Below, piece by piece: positions 1-11,200 of a stretch of 64,000 bases of DNA; the first letter of the stretch is position 1; each line of letters begins with the position of its first letter. Where the stretch lies: positions 186,001 to 250,000 of the forward strand of contig JAWHQI010000259.1 of assembly GCA_033032865.1 (NCBI GenBank), given 5' to 3'. The position numbers and the translations under genes were made by a program. This DNA is from Dactylorhiza incarnata (taxonomy: Eukaryota; Streptophyta; Magnoliopsida; Asparagales; Orchidaceae). The notes beneath the pieces were generated by a model, which searched no databases, was not told the origin of the DNA, and saw only the letters and a program-made list of their open reading frames with translations.

Positions 1-1
1 A

Positions 2-989
2 AGAGAAGAAATCGACGAGGACTCATGCTTGGAGGAAGATCTATCTAAGAGAGAAACAATATTGAACTCAATTGATGGCAAAACATCAAGCAAAAGAGAA
101 GACGGAAACTATAGCATGGTAAGAAAATCTAAATTTTCTCTTTTTGTAACAAATTCCATTTCTACATTTCGTGTGCTTAAATTTGCTAAACGTAAAATTT
201 CAAAGTTGAATCATGCTAATTCCAAATTACGTTTAGAAAATAAAACTTTAAAAGCAAACACTAAAGTAGAATCTTATATTGATGTTTCAAATTCTCTTTC
301 ATGCTCTTTAATTCAAAATGTTAAACCTTGTTTTGATTATAATACTTTTAAAGAAGAAATCAAGGTTTTGGAAAAAGTTTTTTTTACTTCAAAAGAGCAT
401 AATGAAAAATAGATAAAAGAAAATGATAATTTAAAGGATAAACTAGAATCATTAAAAAAGTTTATACAAAATTTTTCATATAATAAAAAATCTTTTATTT
501 CTAGTTTATCAAATTATCAAAAGTCTAAAAGCTTAACTTCATATTATAAGAGTATGTCTATAAGAAAGAGTGGAAATGAAAATCATCAAAATAAGAACCA
601 ATCATTTAAATTGTAACCCACTCTTTCAACATTCAATTCTTAAGAAAGACCATCACTCTTATAAACTCTCAAAGAATCAATATAATAAAATTCATTATGA
701 TTATCAACATCAATGTATTTTGAAAAGTAATTTGAATTAACATAAATCCCAAATGAATTATTTTTCAAACAACTATCATCACAAAAAGATGTCAAATAAT
801 CATAATATGAATTTAAAAGATAAACAACTAAAGTATGAATGGAGGCCCAAAATTAAAAATGAAACACTAACTCCACTTGTAAAGGCCCATTCATCATTAT
901 CTCCCCAAAAGCCAACACGATGTATTTGGGTACCCAAAGGAACCACCACACTTGGTCCCCTTTGGATACCTAAATCTCTCATTCACTAG
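2..989 (+). pseudogene. gag: X1 gag, C-terminal part, broken
   Basis: Copia gag fragment. Frame 2 reads REEIDEDSCLEE from the window edge and continues to a stop at 410-412. After indels, frame 3 at 753-989 gives the C-terminal part, ending in the SLIH tail. It aligns by eye with the intact 533-residue gag of X2 and with the gag of X3: acidic repeat, a lysine- and leucine-rich coiled-coil stretch, then an Asn/His/Lys-rich tail with the W-V-P-K-G and W-I-P-K motifs that precede protease in full-length copia polyproteins. At least one frameshift lies between 412 and 753. Gag would form the virus-like particle in the cytoplasm; this copy cannot encode it. Confidence 0.8.
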
Positions 990-1022
990 GAATCATTATA
1001 TTGCATGAAGTAGAAATAAATT

Positions 1023-2662
1023 TGAAAGGAGAGTTTAGTTCTTATTATCTGTTTTAAACTCTTGTTTAACTTTGTTTTAAAAATAGGTGATATATATAAA
1101 TATATATGATGTTTGCTGATTGTTGATTGAGAGATAAAAACAAATAGTAGAAGCATATAAAAATATCACAGCAATAATAAGAAATAAAACAAAACAAACA
1201 AGCACATCCAGATGACACAAGGAAATATAGTAGTTCCCCAAAACCCGGGTACATCTACTCTTCTACCCACTGGTAGGAATCCACTAGGAGAGTTGATCAG
1301 GTGCCCTCACACCAAGGTGTTTTTGTTCAGGTGTCCACACACCAATGGAGGTTTGATCAGGTGCCCAATTCACCTATAAGCTTTTGATCAGGTGCTTATA
1401 AACCAACTAGATTTTTTGATCAGCTGTCTTGCCACCAACAGGTAAACTTTTGAAGGGAGTTTTAACCCTGTACAAGATGGGGAAGGAGAAAGGGAAAGAT
1501 TTATTGTTCTTCTCTTTTTGCTGAGAAGACTCTTGATGAAGATCCTGATTGGTAGTTGCGTTTGGATCTTGATAATGATGCTGAAGGAAGCTCCCACTGT
1601 CTGATTTAGAATAGATGATAGCTTGTGGATGGAGCTTCTCCTCTAGATTGTGATACTCTTCTTCTTCTTCTTCCTGTGCAAATGATATTGATTTGGTGTC
1701 TCAGGTTGTAGAAGATCTGCAAGAAATATGTTAGCAAAAAGAAGATAATATAACCTGGATCTGTTCTTCTTTTTGCTCCTCTGATTTTCTTCTTCTTTCT
1801 TTTCTTCTCTAATTCCTGTACAATAATATTAATATGTTCTGTCTCTTGATTTCTTCTCTGTTCTTCTCTCTGAATATATAATCTGGAGATCTTGTGGTTG
1901 ATTTGAATTCTTGTCGACAAGAAAGGAATATAATAAATATATCCTTTATTTCCCAGATCCTCGAGCAGATAAATTCCTTCTTTAGCTTGGTGCAATGACT
2001 ACAACATTTAATGTTTTGCTGCCAATGGTTATAATATTAAAAGTTTCACGCTGTAAGGTTAAATCAACAATATATATAGCAATATATAAATAGGATAAAT
2101 AAAATGTTGCTTTAATAAAGTCTGACAGCAAATATATATTTTAGCCAAGCTAAATAAAATATTACTGGAAGAAATTCATCGACCGGATCTCTATGTTCGT
2201 CGAGCTCAACATTTGATTCATCGACCAGATTATTAAATTTACTGTTTCTGAATATCTGCTAAAATTCGTCGAGCGCCTCACTGAAGGTTCATCGATCTCC
2301 TCTTTTCGTCGACCGTTGATCTGAGAATCCATCGACCACTGTTCTGGTTGGAATTCGTCGACCGCTGTTCTGATGTTCTGATTTCGTCGACAGCCGCTTC
2401 CTTGATAATTTGTCGAGCACTGCTATAGAATATAATCTGTTCGTCGGGCACCGTCCGACGAATGCTGAGCGTCGTTCGACGCTCGTCGAACGCAGCTAAT
2501 ATATGAAATACATTTCTTCTCTTATATTTCAGCCTATTATTTATATGTCTATTTGCAGCCTTCTTTCTTAATGATAATTAATCTAAGTTATAATATATAT
2601 TATGATATATACTTAGATGCTAAAGGTGGATCCTAACTCAAATCAAGCCTAAGGTTCCAACA
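1023..2662 (-). repeat. Y 3' LTR
   Basis: 1640-bp long terminal repeat, near-identical to 4765-4990 plus 18562-19974. Read on the minus strand it starts TGTTGGAACC at 2662 and ends CTCTCCTTTCA at 1023. A palindrome array (2165-2500) lies in U3, followed by AT-rich sequence with several TATA-like stretches (about 2075-2140). Open frames in the purine/pyrimidine-rich 1450-1990 stretch are not conserved as proteins and look like chance. Confidence 0.92.
2165..2500. repeat. Palindrome array in Y U3 (TTCGTCGACC type)
   Basis: About a dozen copies of a 7-10 bp word built on TCGTCGA, TCATCGACC or CGTCGAGC, in both orientations, spaced 15-40 bp apart and ending in a dense run with CGTCGTTCGACGCTCGTCGA. 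The core GTCGAC is self-complementary and every copy carries CG. The same array is at 19485-19805 in the other LTR with scattered C/T differences. It lies upstream of the AT-rich putative promoter of the minus-strand LTR. Confidence 0.85.
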
Positions 2663-2722
2663 ATCTCCCCCTATTTTAGTTGGGATCCTAATCCAAATTA
2701 AGACTAGGTTCTAACAATCTCC
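2630..2722 (-). other. Duplicated LTR-edge/polypurine-tract junction of Y
   Basis: The minus-strand polypurine tract AATAGGGGGAGAT (2663-2675) abuts the LTR and would prime plus-strand DNA synthesis. About 55 bp further on, the LTR tail and tract recur in altered form: GGTTCCAACAATCTCCCCC near 2654-2672 against GGTTCTAACAATCTCCCCC near 2708-2726. The second tract appears to have arisen by duplicating the junction, a possible origin for the multiple tracts seen in Sireviruses. Confidence 0.75.
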
Positions 2723-2726
2723 CCCT

Positions 2727-3353
2727 CTTTGGTTTAGGATACCTAAGCATAAAAAGACTAGAATTAACTTAAGGCTTAAGGGTCAGAGATCATTATATTG
2801 TTTTCTTTTCTTTTAAAATATATTTAAGCAACTTTGATTTCCTAGATTTTGATTTAAATAGGATTTTAATATGTGAATTGCTAGCTGTTATTAGATTCTA
2901 GGAATTTAAAAGTCAAAAAGACAAAGTCTGATAGCTTCTTTCTATAGAATACCCTTAATCAGAAGAGACTCACACTCAGAGCTCTGATCATTTCTGATCT
3001 ATGCTACTTGAGTAGAATGCTCAAACTGATTTTGGAGAAAAAATCTGTAAGAGAGTGAAGTTATCTGACATTGCTTTTAAAATAGAAAAATTCCAAAGAA
3101 TCATTAAAACTGCTGTTTAATTTAATTTAAGTAAAAATATTAAAAGTTTAAAAATTTGCCTTATAAATAAATATTTTGGCCTTTTTATTTCATTAAAGTA
3201 CAAATTTGAAAGTTTATTTTTATTTTGCTGAACATAAGAAATTTCTTTTTCTGTAAAAGTTTGTTTAAAGTTATCAGCTTTAAATATCTTATTTTTTAAA
3301 ACAGATAGTTTGTTCTACAGAAATTTTGAAAGGAGTTAAATTAATTATTTTTG
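2727..3353. other. Y internal non-coding tail
   Basis: AT-rich sequence between the truncated gag and the polypurine tract, where pol would lie in an autonomous element. No domain, tandem repeat or long frame is visible. Confidence 0.6.
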
Positions 3354-4034
3354 TTAACTCTTTTCTGATTTCAGTTTCAGAAAATTTATCACATTTGTAT
3401 ATATTAACTCAAAATCTGATATGTGATTTTTAGAGGTGGAGTTGGGAGTTGAAATTACTTTTTCTGATTCTGATTCAGAATTTATTAAATCTGTAGATGG
3501 TGAGTTGAAAACAGATGTGAAATCAGAGGTAGAAATAAAATGTGAAGTTACCTCTACTACCTTTCCTTCATCAAATTCTGCATCAGATTCAGATTCTGAT
3601 ATGAAATCGGAACCATATATGGCCATCATACAGAATTTTCTGGCCTTTTGTTCTTCTTTGTCTTCTTCTTCAGTTAGAGTAACTGATGGTTCTACATCAA
3701 AAATAATGTTAGTGGAAGAGGAAGAAGATGGTTCATTTACCATCCTAGAGAGGGAGTTCCAAATGCTCTTTGCTGAAGTGCAATCAGCCACTTTTTGAAG
3801 AATGTCATCAGACATTGATTTAGCCAATATCTCCATGGCTATGGCATCAGCACTGATCAACTTTTCTTGATCATCAGATGAAGAAGAGATTGAAGATTGA
3901 GTTCCTGTCAAAACAGATTTATAAATACTTTCATCTATGGCATTCATATATAACTTAATTCTAACTTGCCATAACTCAAATCTATCCAAATTACAAAAAG
4001 GTGGATCTGAACAAGTAAAATCTGCTAGTGCCAT
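3354..4034 (-). CDS. gag: Y truncated copia gag (226 aa)
   Basis: The N-terminal part of a plant copia Gag (DUF4219/UBN2 type). Its start has the same pattern as the U gag: PP-CNL-F-LW-RI-YMN-ID. The part that follows, with ILAKSMSDDILQKVADC, matches VNILVSTLSDEIFQKVVDC in U. After about residue 100 it runs into Ser/Glu/Asp-rich sequence and stops with no zinc knuckle and no pol. The first ATG lies about 100 bp inside the element from the primer site. The opposite-strand frame at 3436-3798 is a shadow of this acidic stretch. It may still encode a Gag-like fragment, but nothing shows that it is functional. Confidence 0.75.
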   Translation of the reverse strand: MALADFTCSDPPFCNLDRFELWQVRIKLYMNAIDESIYKSVLTGTQSSISSSSDDQEKLISADAIAMEILAKSMSDDILQKVADCTSAKSIWNSLSRMVNEPSSSSSTNIIFDVEPSVTLTEEEDKEEQKARKFCMMAIYGSDFISESESDAEFDEGKVVEVTSHFISTSDFTSVFNSPSTDLINSESESEKVISTPNSTSKNHISDFELIYTNVINFLKLKSEKS

Positions 4035-4185
4035 TTAGAAAAACTCTTTTTACAATAAAACAAAATAAGAACTAAGTGATCTTTGTGATTTCAGGTGTTA
4101 GCCTATGTGAAAAATCAACTTCCTCTGATACCAATTGAAAGGGGTTCAATTGAGTATCAGGTGCAAGAAATTGAAAAAATAAAAT

Positions 4186-4350
4186 CAGTCCCGGGCGGAT
4201 CCACGGGGCAGCCAGTTAGGCCCACGGGGGACACGCCCTTTCGCTTCGAATAGCACCGCACGCCGGGGGCAATTCTGGAAGCACCAACAATCCCCCCCCC
4301 CCCCCCCCCCCCGAAATGACCCCGGGGTTTCGAACCCGTGACCCCCTCTG
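4186..4350 (-). repeat. SINE-like GC-rich insert, copy 1, with 21-base C run
   Basis: GC-rich block in an AT-rich leader. On the minus strand it holds GGTCACGGGTTCGAAACC, which fits a pol III B box / tRNA T-arm, followed by G-rich sequence and a GGGCGTGTCCCCCGTGGG stretch. This resembles the tRNA-derived head and body of plant SINEs. No A box is clear, and the head merges with a primer-site copy. A run of 21 C at 4292-4312 could form a G-quadruplex on the minus strand. A second copy lies at 4546-4690. Confidence 0.5.
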
Positions 4351-4545
4351 ATACTAATTGAAAGGGATAATTGATATCCTCTGATGAGGGTGAAAAAATA
4401 AAATCAGCCTCCTCTAATACCAATTGAAAGGGACAATTGATATCCTCTGATACCAATTGAGAGGACCCAGTGCCACCAACTCGACCAAAAGCCCAGACTG
4501 TTTGGTGAAGGCGCAACTGTTCTTTATATCAACGGATCCTCGGGC

Positions 4546-4690
4546 GGATCCACGGGGCAGCCAGTTAGGCCCATGGGGGACACGCCCTTCCGCTTTGAAT
4601 AGCGTCGCACACCGGGGGAAATTTTGGCAGCACCAACAATCCCCCCTCCTCCAGAAATGACCCCGGGGTTTCGAACCCGTGACCCCCTCT
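4546..4690 (-). repeat. SINE-like GC-rich insert, copy 2
   Basis: Direct repeat of 4186-4350 with scattered substitutions and a C run of only six. It again carries GGTTCGAAACC on the minus strand and is again flanked by primer-site copies, so it was probably duplicated together with them rather than inserted twice. Confidence 0.5.
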
Positions 4691-4764
4691 GATACCAATT
4701 GAAAGGGACAATTGATATCCTCTGATGAGGGTGATTGATAAAATCAACCTGCTTTGATACCAAT

Positions 4765-4990
4765 TGAAAGGAGAGTTTAGTTCTTATTATCTGTTTAAAA
4801 CTCTTGTTTAACTTTGTTTTAAAAATAGGTGATATATATATATATGATGATGTTTGCGGATTGCTGATTGAGAGATAAAATCAAACAGTATAAGCATATA
4901 AAAATATCACAGCAATAATAAGAAATAAAACAAAACAAACAAGCACATCCAGATTACACAAGGAAATATAGTAGTTCCCCAAAACCCGGG
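4765..4990 (-). repeat. Y 5' LTR, part A (U5 end)
   Basis: Matches 1023-1246 of the other LTR almost base for base. It is cut at 4990 by G; 4986-4990 (CCGGG) is the first copy of the G target duplication. The LTR resumes after G at 18562. Confidence 0.92.
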
Positions 4991-5764
4991 TGTTTACCCA
5001 GAAGACCGCTTTCAAGAGGATTACTCGCAGACCGTGCGGTTTGCAGATCCAAGTCGCCCGGCTCAGGTTATACAAGGTCCATCAACACCAACTAGCACAA
5101 GACGGGCGGTCTGACATAATTCAGATCGTCCTCAAGTACTAAGGATAATCCAGGCCCAAGTCCAACAGGACAAGTCGCGGTCTCAAGTCGGAGACCGGGC
5201 GGATTGTGCCATAGAGACAAGCCAAGGTTCGGGATCAAAGAACAAGACACGGTCTCAAGACGAAGACCGCCCGGATTGCATCGTCTCCTTGGTCGCGTCA
5301 TCCTCAGCCTCTGGTCAGACAGGTGGGAAGGGCAAGCCGCCAAGTCGCGCGGCTTCTTTCTTTTCCTTCTTTGTGTATCCCGTCACCGCCTGCCTGTTTC
5401 TCCTGTACCCGGGCAGATGGTTATTTTATCCCTTCCCGTTCGGGCAGGCCCCCGAGCCTATAAATAGGGGGCGGCACTATTCCCAAGGGACACACTCGAA
5501 TCCAGGAGCTCGCTTGTTTGAGCTGCGGTCTCGAGTTTCCCGTCTTGCGGACTGTCTGACCGGCCGGCTTCTCTTTTCCTGCACGTGTAACCGCTGTAAC
5601 CGCCTTATTTTGATCAAAGGAAAGCCTGTCACAGGAGTGGCATTCGCCGTGACGGGAGAAGTCTGGCCTTGACCGCTGCTAGCGGTCCCATTTTTCCCAC
5701 CTAAAAAGTAACCGGCAACCCGCAGCCTCCGATCTCCTTCGGAGGTGCGATTTCGGACCCAACA
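4991..5764 (+). repeat. G 5' LTR with palindromes and TATA box
   Basis: 774 bp, paired with 17783-18556. U3 holds at least five copies of an imperfect palindrome around CCGNGCGG (near 5029, 5099, 5192, 5265 and 5344), followed by a TATA box TATAAATAG at 5459-5467, so transcription should start near 5490. The sequence after the LTR (from 5765) does not match the tRNA-Met primer site, and I could not identify the primer tRNA. Confidence 0.93.
5459..5467 (+). promoter_or_regulatory. TATA box of G 5' LTR
   Basis: TATAAATAG followed by a G run, preserved at 18251-18259 in the 3' LTR. It is the expected pol II core promoter for the genomic RNA, just downstream of the palindrome cluster. Confidence 0.75.
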
Positions 5765-5813
5765 GAAACACGCGACCTTCAGATCGTGGATTGTCGATGA
5801 AATCCTCACTACA

Positions 5814-8188
5814 ATGTCAGACCGCCAGTTCCCCCCTGGAGACCGCTCCGATCACAGCGTGGACTCTTTGTGGGAAGCCTTGGAGCAATCCAGGAGAGAA
5901 GCTGAGCGGGCTCAGAGGGTCACTGATCAGCGACTTGAAGCGATCAGCCAGACTTTAACAATGCTAACCGAGCGGCTAGTTCCACAACAAACCGCGGCTA
6001 ATCAGGCGGTGACCCCGGTCCCTCCTCCACCTCCTCTTTACCCGCTACCACAAGCCGCTAACTTCCAGCCCCAGCAAGAAGGCTTTGTGGCTAGGCAAAG
6101 CTTCTATCAGGAAGCCGCGCACAGCATGCCGGCTCGGGCCCTTGATTTCCAGGGGCGGCTTCTCACGCTGCCCGCCTTTCCTACCCGCCTGAAGTTCCTA
6201 TTCATCAATCCTACCCGCCAGAAGCTGCCGCCCGATCCTCTTATCAGGCGGCTTGTCCGCGAATAGCCGCAGCTCCGGCAGCTTATTATCCTACTCCACT
6301 GTATGAAGATATGGAAGAAACTTCTCCCTTTGTGGACGAAGTCAGAGGGGAGCCTGCCCCTAATAATTTCAGAGAGCCTCGCCTGCCAGCTTTCAATGGG
6401 GAGACAGATCCCACGGTTCATTTACAAGCCTTCGAGTCAGCCATCACTCTTAGAACCTTAACTGATGCGACCAAGTGCAAGCTTCTTATGACCTCCTTTG
6501 AAGGACAAGCAAGAGAGTGGTTTTACGGATTGCACCCCAGGTAAATCCATTGTTTCGCTGAGCTGCGAAGGGAATTCCTTCTGAGATTCTCTACCTCGAG
6601 GAAGAGAAAGAGTGGCCCGGTGGCCCTTTTCGATATAAAACAGCGGGAAGACGATACGTGGGCTCGTTTTGTAGACCGCTTCCAGAAAGAGATCATGGAG
6701 GTCCAAAATGTGGATCCCGAGTTGTACAGGGTTGCCCTCATTCATGGTTTGAGGGAGGGCGCCTTAAAATTTGAAGCAAATATAAGGGAGCCTAGGACTT
6801 ATCAAGAGATGATAAGTTTGGCAAATATGTTTATCAGAGGAGAGAAGAGTAATCCAGGCTACGTCGCAAAGCTGGTAAGCGACAAGGAGCAGTCAAATCC
6901 GCCCTTCCATCATCCGCCATCGAATCAGTCCCACTTTGAACCCCGTTCCCAAAGGGGGAGAAATTACAAAAATAAGCAACCATTCATGGGCCATCAGCGG
7001 TTTCAACATCAGAAACCACCTTTGGCCATCGCTCCCGCTCCATCCGCTCCTCTTCCGCAAATCATGCCGGTATACTTACAACAGTACACCGCGCAACCAC
7101 CTCCAGTCATTCCATCCACTCAATATGATGACTCGCAAGAGTCATTCACTCCCTTAAACGTCACCATGGACGAAGTAGTCCAGATTCTACAAAAGAGGCC
7201 AGATTTCAAAAGGCCTGCTCCTCTGAAATCGGATATCCACAATCGAAATCCGAACCTTTATTGTGAATATCATAAAGAAGGGGGGCATCTAACCGAAGAC
7301 AGTCGGGCCCTTCGTTTGCTGATAGAGAGACTCCTGGGAGAAGGAAAGCTCCGGGGTCTAGTTCGGAAAGATACAACTGCTGAACCAACTGCCGAGAAGA
7401 GAAAAGAGAAAGAAACAGTAGAAGTAACCTGGGAATGTGCCGACGTCGAAGACGCCGGCAGCTATGATGGCATCCATCCTGCTACCGGATGCGTCGAAGT
7501 CAATGATGTGGGCCCCTTAGGGGACATCTATTGTATTCATGGAGGAGCTAGAGCGGAATCATCTCGCAAATCCAGCATTGCGAGAGTTCTAAAGCAGGAA
7601 GTGGCAGCCACTACAAGTACTCCTCCCGAAAGCACTATTCTCACATTTGGTCAGGATGACCTTCCCCCCAATGCTAATCCTTTCGACGATGCGGTGGTCA
7701 TCAAGGCCGTCATTGAAAACTATACAGTCCACAAGATTCTGATTGATACCGGCAGCTCCGTCAATCTCCTTTTCCGCCCGACTTTCGATGCCCTGAAGAC
7801 CGGAAAGTCTTTGCTTTCCACCGATGGGCCCCTCTACGGCTTTTCTGGGGAGAGGAAGGAAGTAGAGGGCTCAGTAAACCTCCTGGTCTCTCTTGGAGGA
7901 GTAATAAAGTTAATCAATTTTGTGGTAGTGGATGCCCCGAGCAACTACTATGCCATCTTCGGGAGGCCGATTCTCAATGCATATAGGGAAGTAGTGTCGA
8001 CCTTTCACCTTGCCCTCAAGTTCGCGGCCGAAGGAAAGCAGTATCGGGTCAGGAGCAACCCAAAGGTGGCTCGGGAGTGCTACGTCCGAACTGTCAACAT
8101 GATCACCAACGTTCCGCTTCCCGAGGTCGTGGCTGAGGCTTTGGAGATTGCTGAGTCTCCAGAGGCGGCCGAGGAAGGAAAAGATTGA
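5814..8188 (+). pseudogene. gag-pro: G gag-protease, broken by a frameshift and a stop
   Basis: Starts at ATG 5814 and reads in one frame to 6266, then shifts to the frame used by all later domains. An in-frame TAA at 6542-6544 cuts the retrotransposon gag core, whose conserved sequence (FNGETDP, AREWFYGL, LRREFLLRF) continues across it. A Tat-style zinc-knuckle relative at 7262-7303 (C-x3-H-x4-H-x4-C pattern) has Ser where the last Cys is expected. The aspartic protease has its D-T-G-S-S site at 7745, residue 376 of the 6620-8188 frame. The frame ends at TGA 8186-8188, with pol following in the same frame. Gag builds the particle and protease processes the polyprotein; this copy should make neither in full. 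Confidence 0.88.
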
Positions 8189-8200
8189 GAAGGGACTCAC

Positions 8201-11200
8201 TTGGAACCTGCCCAAGCGACCCAAGAAGTTCCTATTACTAAAGGAGCAGAAAAGAAGCTGGTCATCAACGCTGAGTTGCCAGACAAGGAGAAAATGGAGC
8301 TAATCTCCTGCCTATTGGAAAACCTGGATATCTTCGCTTGGTCAGCGGAGGATATGCCAGGAGTGGATCCGGACGTGGCTTGTCATCATCTAAATGTGTC
8401 TCCTGAATCCAAGCCCATCCAGCAAAAGAAGAGAGAAGTGGCGACCAAGCTGGCGTTGCCCATCAGAGAAGAGGTTTCCAAACTCCTAAGAGCGGGTTTC
8501 ATTTCTGAGATTCAATATCCAACGTGGATGTCGAATGTTGTAATGGTTAAGAAATCTGGTGGGAAGTGGTGCATGTGCGTGGACTTCACCAAACTTAATA
8601 AAGCGTTCCCTAAAGATTGTTACCCTTTGCCTCGGATAGATGTCTTAGTTGATTCCGCGGTTGGGTATGGTTTTATGAGTTTCCTCGATGCCTTCTCCGG
8701 ATATCATCAAATTAAAATGCACAAACCTGACATCCCACATACCTCATTTATCACAAATGATGGGTGTTACTGCTATCTCGTAATGCCCTTCGGTCTTAAA
8801 AACGTGGGCGCAACATACCAAAGAATGATGGATACCGTCTTTAAACATCAAAAGGGCAGGAATCTCGAAGTTTACGTTGATGATCTTCTTCTCAAAAGTA
8901 AAACATTCTCATTGCACTTGGAAGACCTCGTAGAGACGTTCGCTACTCTACGGAGGTTCAAGTTAAAATTAAACCCATTGAAATATGTGTTCGGGGCAAG
9001 CAAAGCAAAATTTCTTGGGCATCTCTTAACTCCTGATGGCCTTGCACCAAACCCAGATAAGGTGAAGGCCATCCTTGATATGACCCCTCCTCGAAATACT
9101 AAAGAAGTTCAACGACTGGGAGGGAGATTGGCAGGATTGAGCAGGTTTATCTCCAAATCCGGAGATAAAAGTGTCCCATTCTTTAAAACATTGCGAGGGG
9201 GATCAAAGTTCGAATGGAGCGAGGAGTGTAACAAGGCTTTCGAGCAGCTGAAGGAACAGTTAACTTCGACCCCACTACTCCAAAGTCCCCGTGAGGGAGA
9301 AAAGCTATTCTTATATCTGGGAGTCGGACCGGATGCGGTGAGTTCTGTCCTCGTTCGGGAAGAAAATAGGAGGCAGTTTCCAATATACTATGTCAGCCAC
9401 ATCCTTAAGGATGCAGAAACTAGATATTCGATCCTGGAGAAACTGGCCTTGGCCTTGGTTATGTCCGCGCGAAGGCTTCGCCCTTATTTTCAGGCTCATT
9501 CCGTCCAAGTTATTATAGATCATCCTTTAAAAAATATTCTTGAAAAGCCAGATCATTCAGGGAGGTTGGCAAAATGGGCTATTGAACTAAGTGAATTTGA
9601 GATATCATACATCCCTCGGACAGCAATCAAAGCGCAAATCTTGGCAGACTTCTTGGTAGATACAACAGAGCTTAGTCCTGAACAGGTGGTACAATCTCCT
9701 CTGGCTTGGATCATTTATGTGGATGGGGCTTCTGGCAGAAACTCCGTGGGAGCCGGAGTAGTGTTGATCAGCCCAAATGGCATCAGGCTGGAGCAAGCTG
9801 TCAAGTTCTTCTTTCCAGTTACAAATAACCAGGCAGAATATGAAGCACTTCTGGCTGGGCTAAGGCTTGCGAAAGAGCTGGGCATAGAATATGTACATGT
9901 TAGAACCGATTCACTGGTGGTGGCCTCCCAGGTCTTGGGGAATTATGAGACAAGGGAGCCGATTCTGCGAAAATATCTGCTATTAGCCAAAAAGGAAATC
10001 AGAAGATTCAAGTCATTTATTATCGAGCACATCCCAAGAACGCAAAATGAGGAGGCAGATGAATTGTTGAAGCTCGGTCTTCCATCAGGGGGAGTGACCT
10101 TTGAACTTTTTCATCAGGCAATAGATGAGGCAGAACTCATGCAAATTGATCATAATCCTTCATGGAAGGATCCTTACGAGCTATTCCTATCAAAGGGGGA
10201 GTTCCACCATTCCATCAAAGATCGGAGAAGATTCAAAAGGAAAGCAGCATATTATTATCTGATAACGGGAGTTCTCTACAGAAGAACTTTGATTTCTCCC
10301 TCAGCACGATGTGTTTCGGAGGATGAAGTCCCAACCATACTTGAGGAAGTTCATTCCGGGGAGTGCGGTAGTCACTCGGGAGCGAAGACCCTAGAGAAGA
10401 GAATCTTAAGGCAGGGGTATTTTTGGCCAACCATGAGGAAGGATGCTGAGGCATTTGCCAAGCGGTGTGTTCAGTGCCAAAAGTTTGCTCCTCTTCAGCA
10501 CTTGCCTGCTCAGTCACTCAGATCAATAACTGCGCCATGGCCCTTCGTGGTATGGGGGATGGATCTTATTGGACCTTTCCCAATAGCCAGCAGCCAGCGT
10601 CGTTTTATCATTGTAATGATCGACTATTTCAGCAAGTGGGTTGAGGCGAAAGCGCTGGCGAAAGCTACAACCCAAATTGTCAGAAACTTCATCTGGGGAG
10701 AAATAGTCTGCCGTCATGGAATTCCGCTAGCAATTGTCACTGATAATGGTCCACAGTTCAATAATCCGGAGATGATAAACTTTTGTGATCAGGTGGGAAT
10801 TGATCTTCGATTTGCCTCAGTACATCATCCAAGGACAAACGGCCAAGTAGAAGCAGCGAACAGGCAAATCCAGCAGGTCCTGATGAAAAGGGTTTTGAAT
10901 CAAAGGGGAAATTGGGCAGATCAGCTTCCTTCCATTCTCTGGACCCTTCGTACTACCCCGTCTTCAGCTACTGGGGAGACACCATTCAAATTATCTCATG
11001 GATCGGAAGTCGTTGTGCCTGTAGAGTTTGAAGTAGTCACTCCAAGAGTCGTGTATGCAAAAGAGGGAGGAGAAGCGTGGATAGAAGACAATGATGAGGC
11101 TATAAAGTATAGCCTGGATCTGATCGAAGAACTTCAAGACAAGGAAACAATCAGACAAGAAGAAGTTAAGAGGAGGATGGCAAAGTACTTTGACAAAAAT

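Larger units (their letters stand above)
4118..4762 (-). other. Y primer-binding site and its multiplied copies
   Basis: The working primer site is TGGTATCAAAGC on the minus strand (4751-4762), two bases from the LTR and close to the initiator tRNA-Met consensus TGGTATCAGAGC. The downstream leader holds at least five more copies of the word complementary to CTCTGATACCAATTGAAAGG (near 4118, 4346, 4411, 4453 and 4688), several followed by a shared GGACAATTGATATCCTCTGA block. The leader thus grew by repeated duplication of the LTR edge plus primer site. Confidence 0.8.

Noticed and set aside
1606..1995. 129-codon frame in the Y LTR, repeated at 18918-19307
   Set aside because: Pyrimidine-rich LTR sequence; it gives low-complexity Lys/Arg/Ile peptide and exists twice only because LTRs are paired.
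3436..3798. Open frame on the plus strand opposite the Y gag
   Set aside because: Shadow of the Ser/Glu/Asp-rich gag codons; no domain and no counterpart in U.
4320..4345. tRNA gene suggested by GGTTCGAAACC on the minus strand
   Set aside because: No anticodon arm, D arm or acceptor stem can be built around it; it fits a SINE or primer-region fragment.
5204..5672. Overlapping frames inside the G LTR, repeated at 17996-18374
   Set aside because: They lie in LTR control sequence, differ between the two LTRs by non-conservative changes and have no domain.
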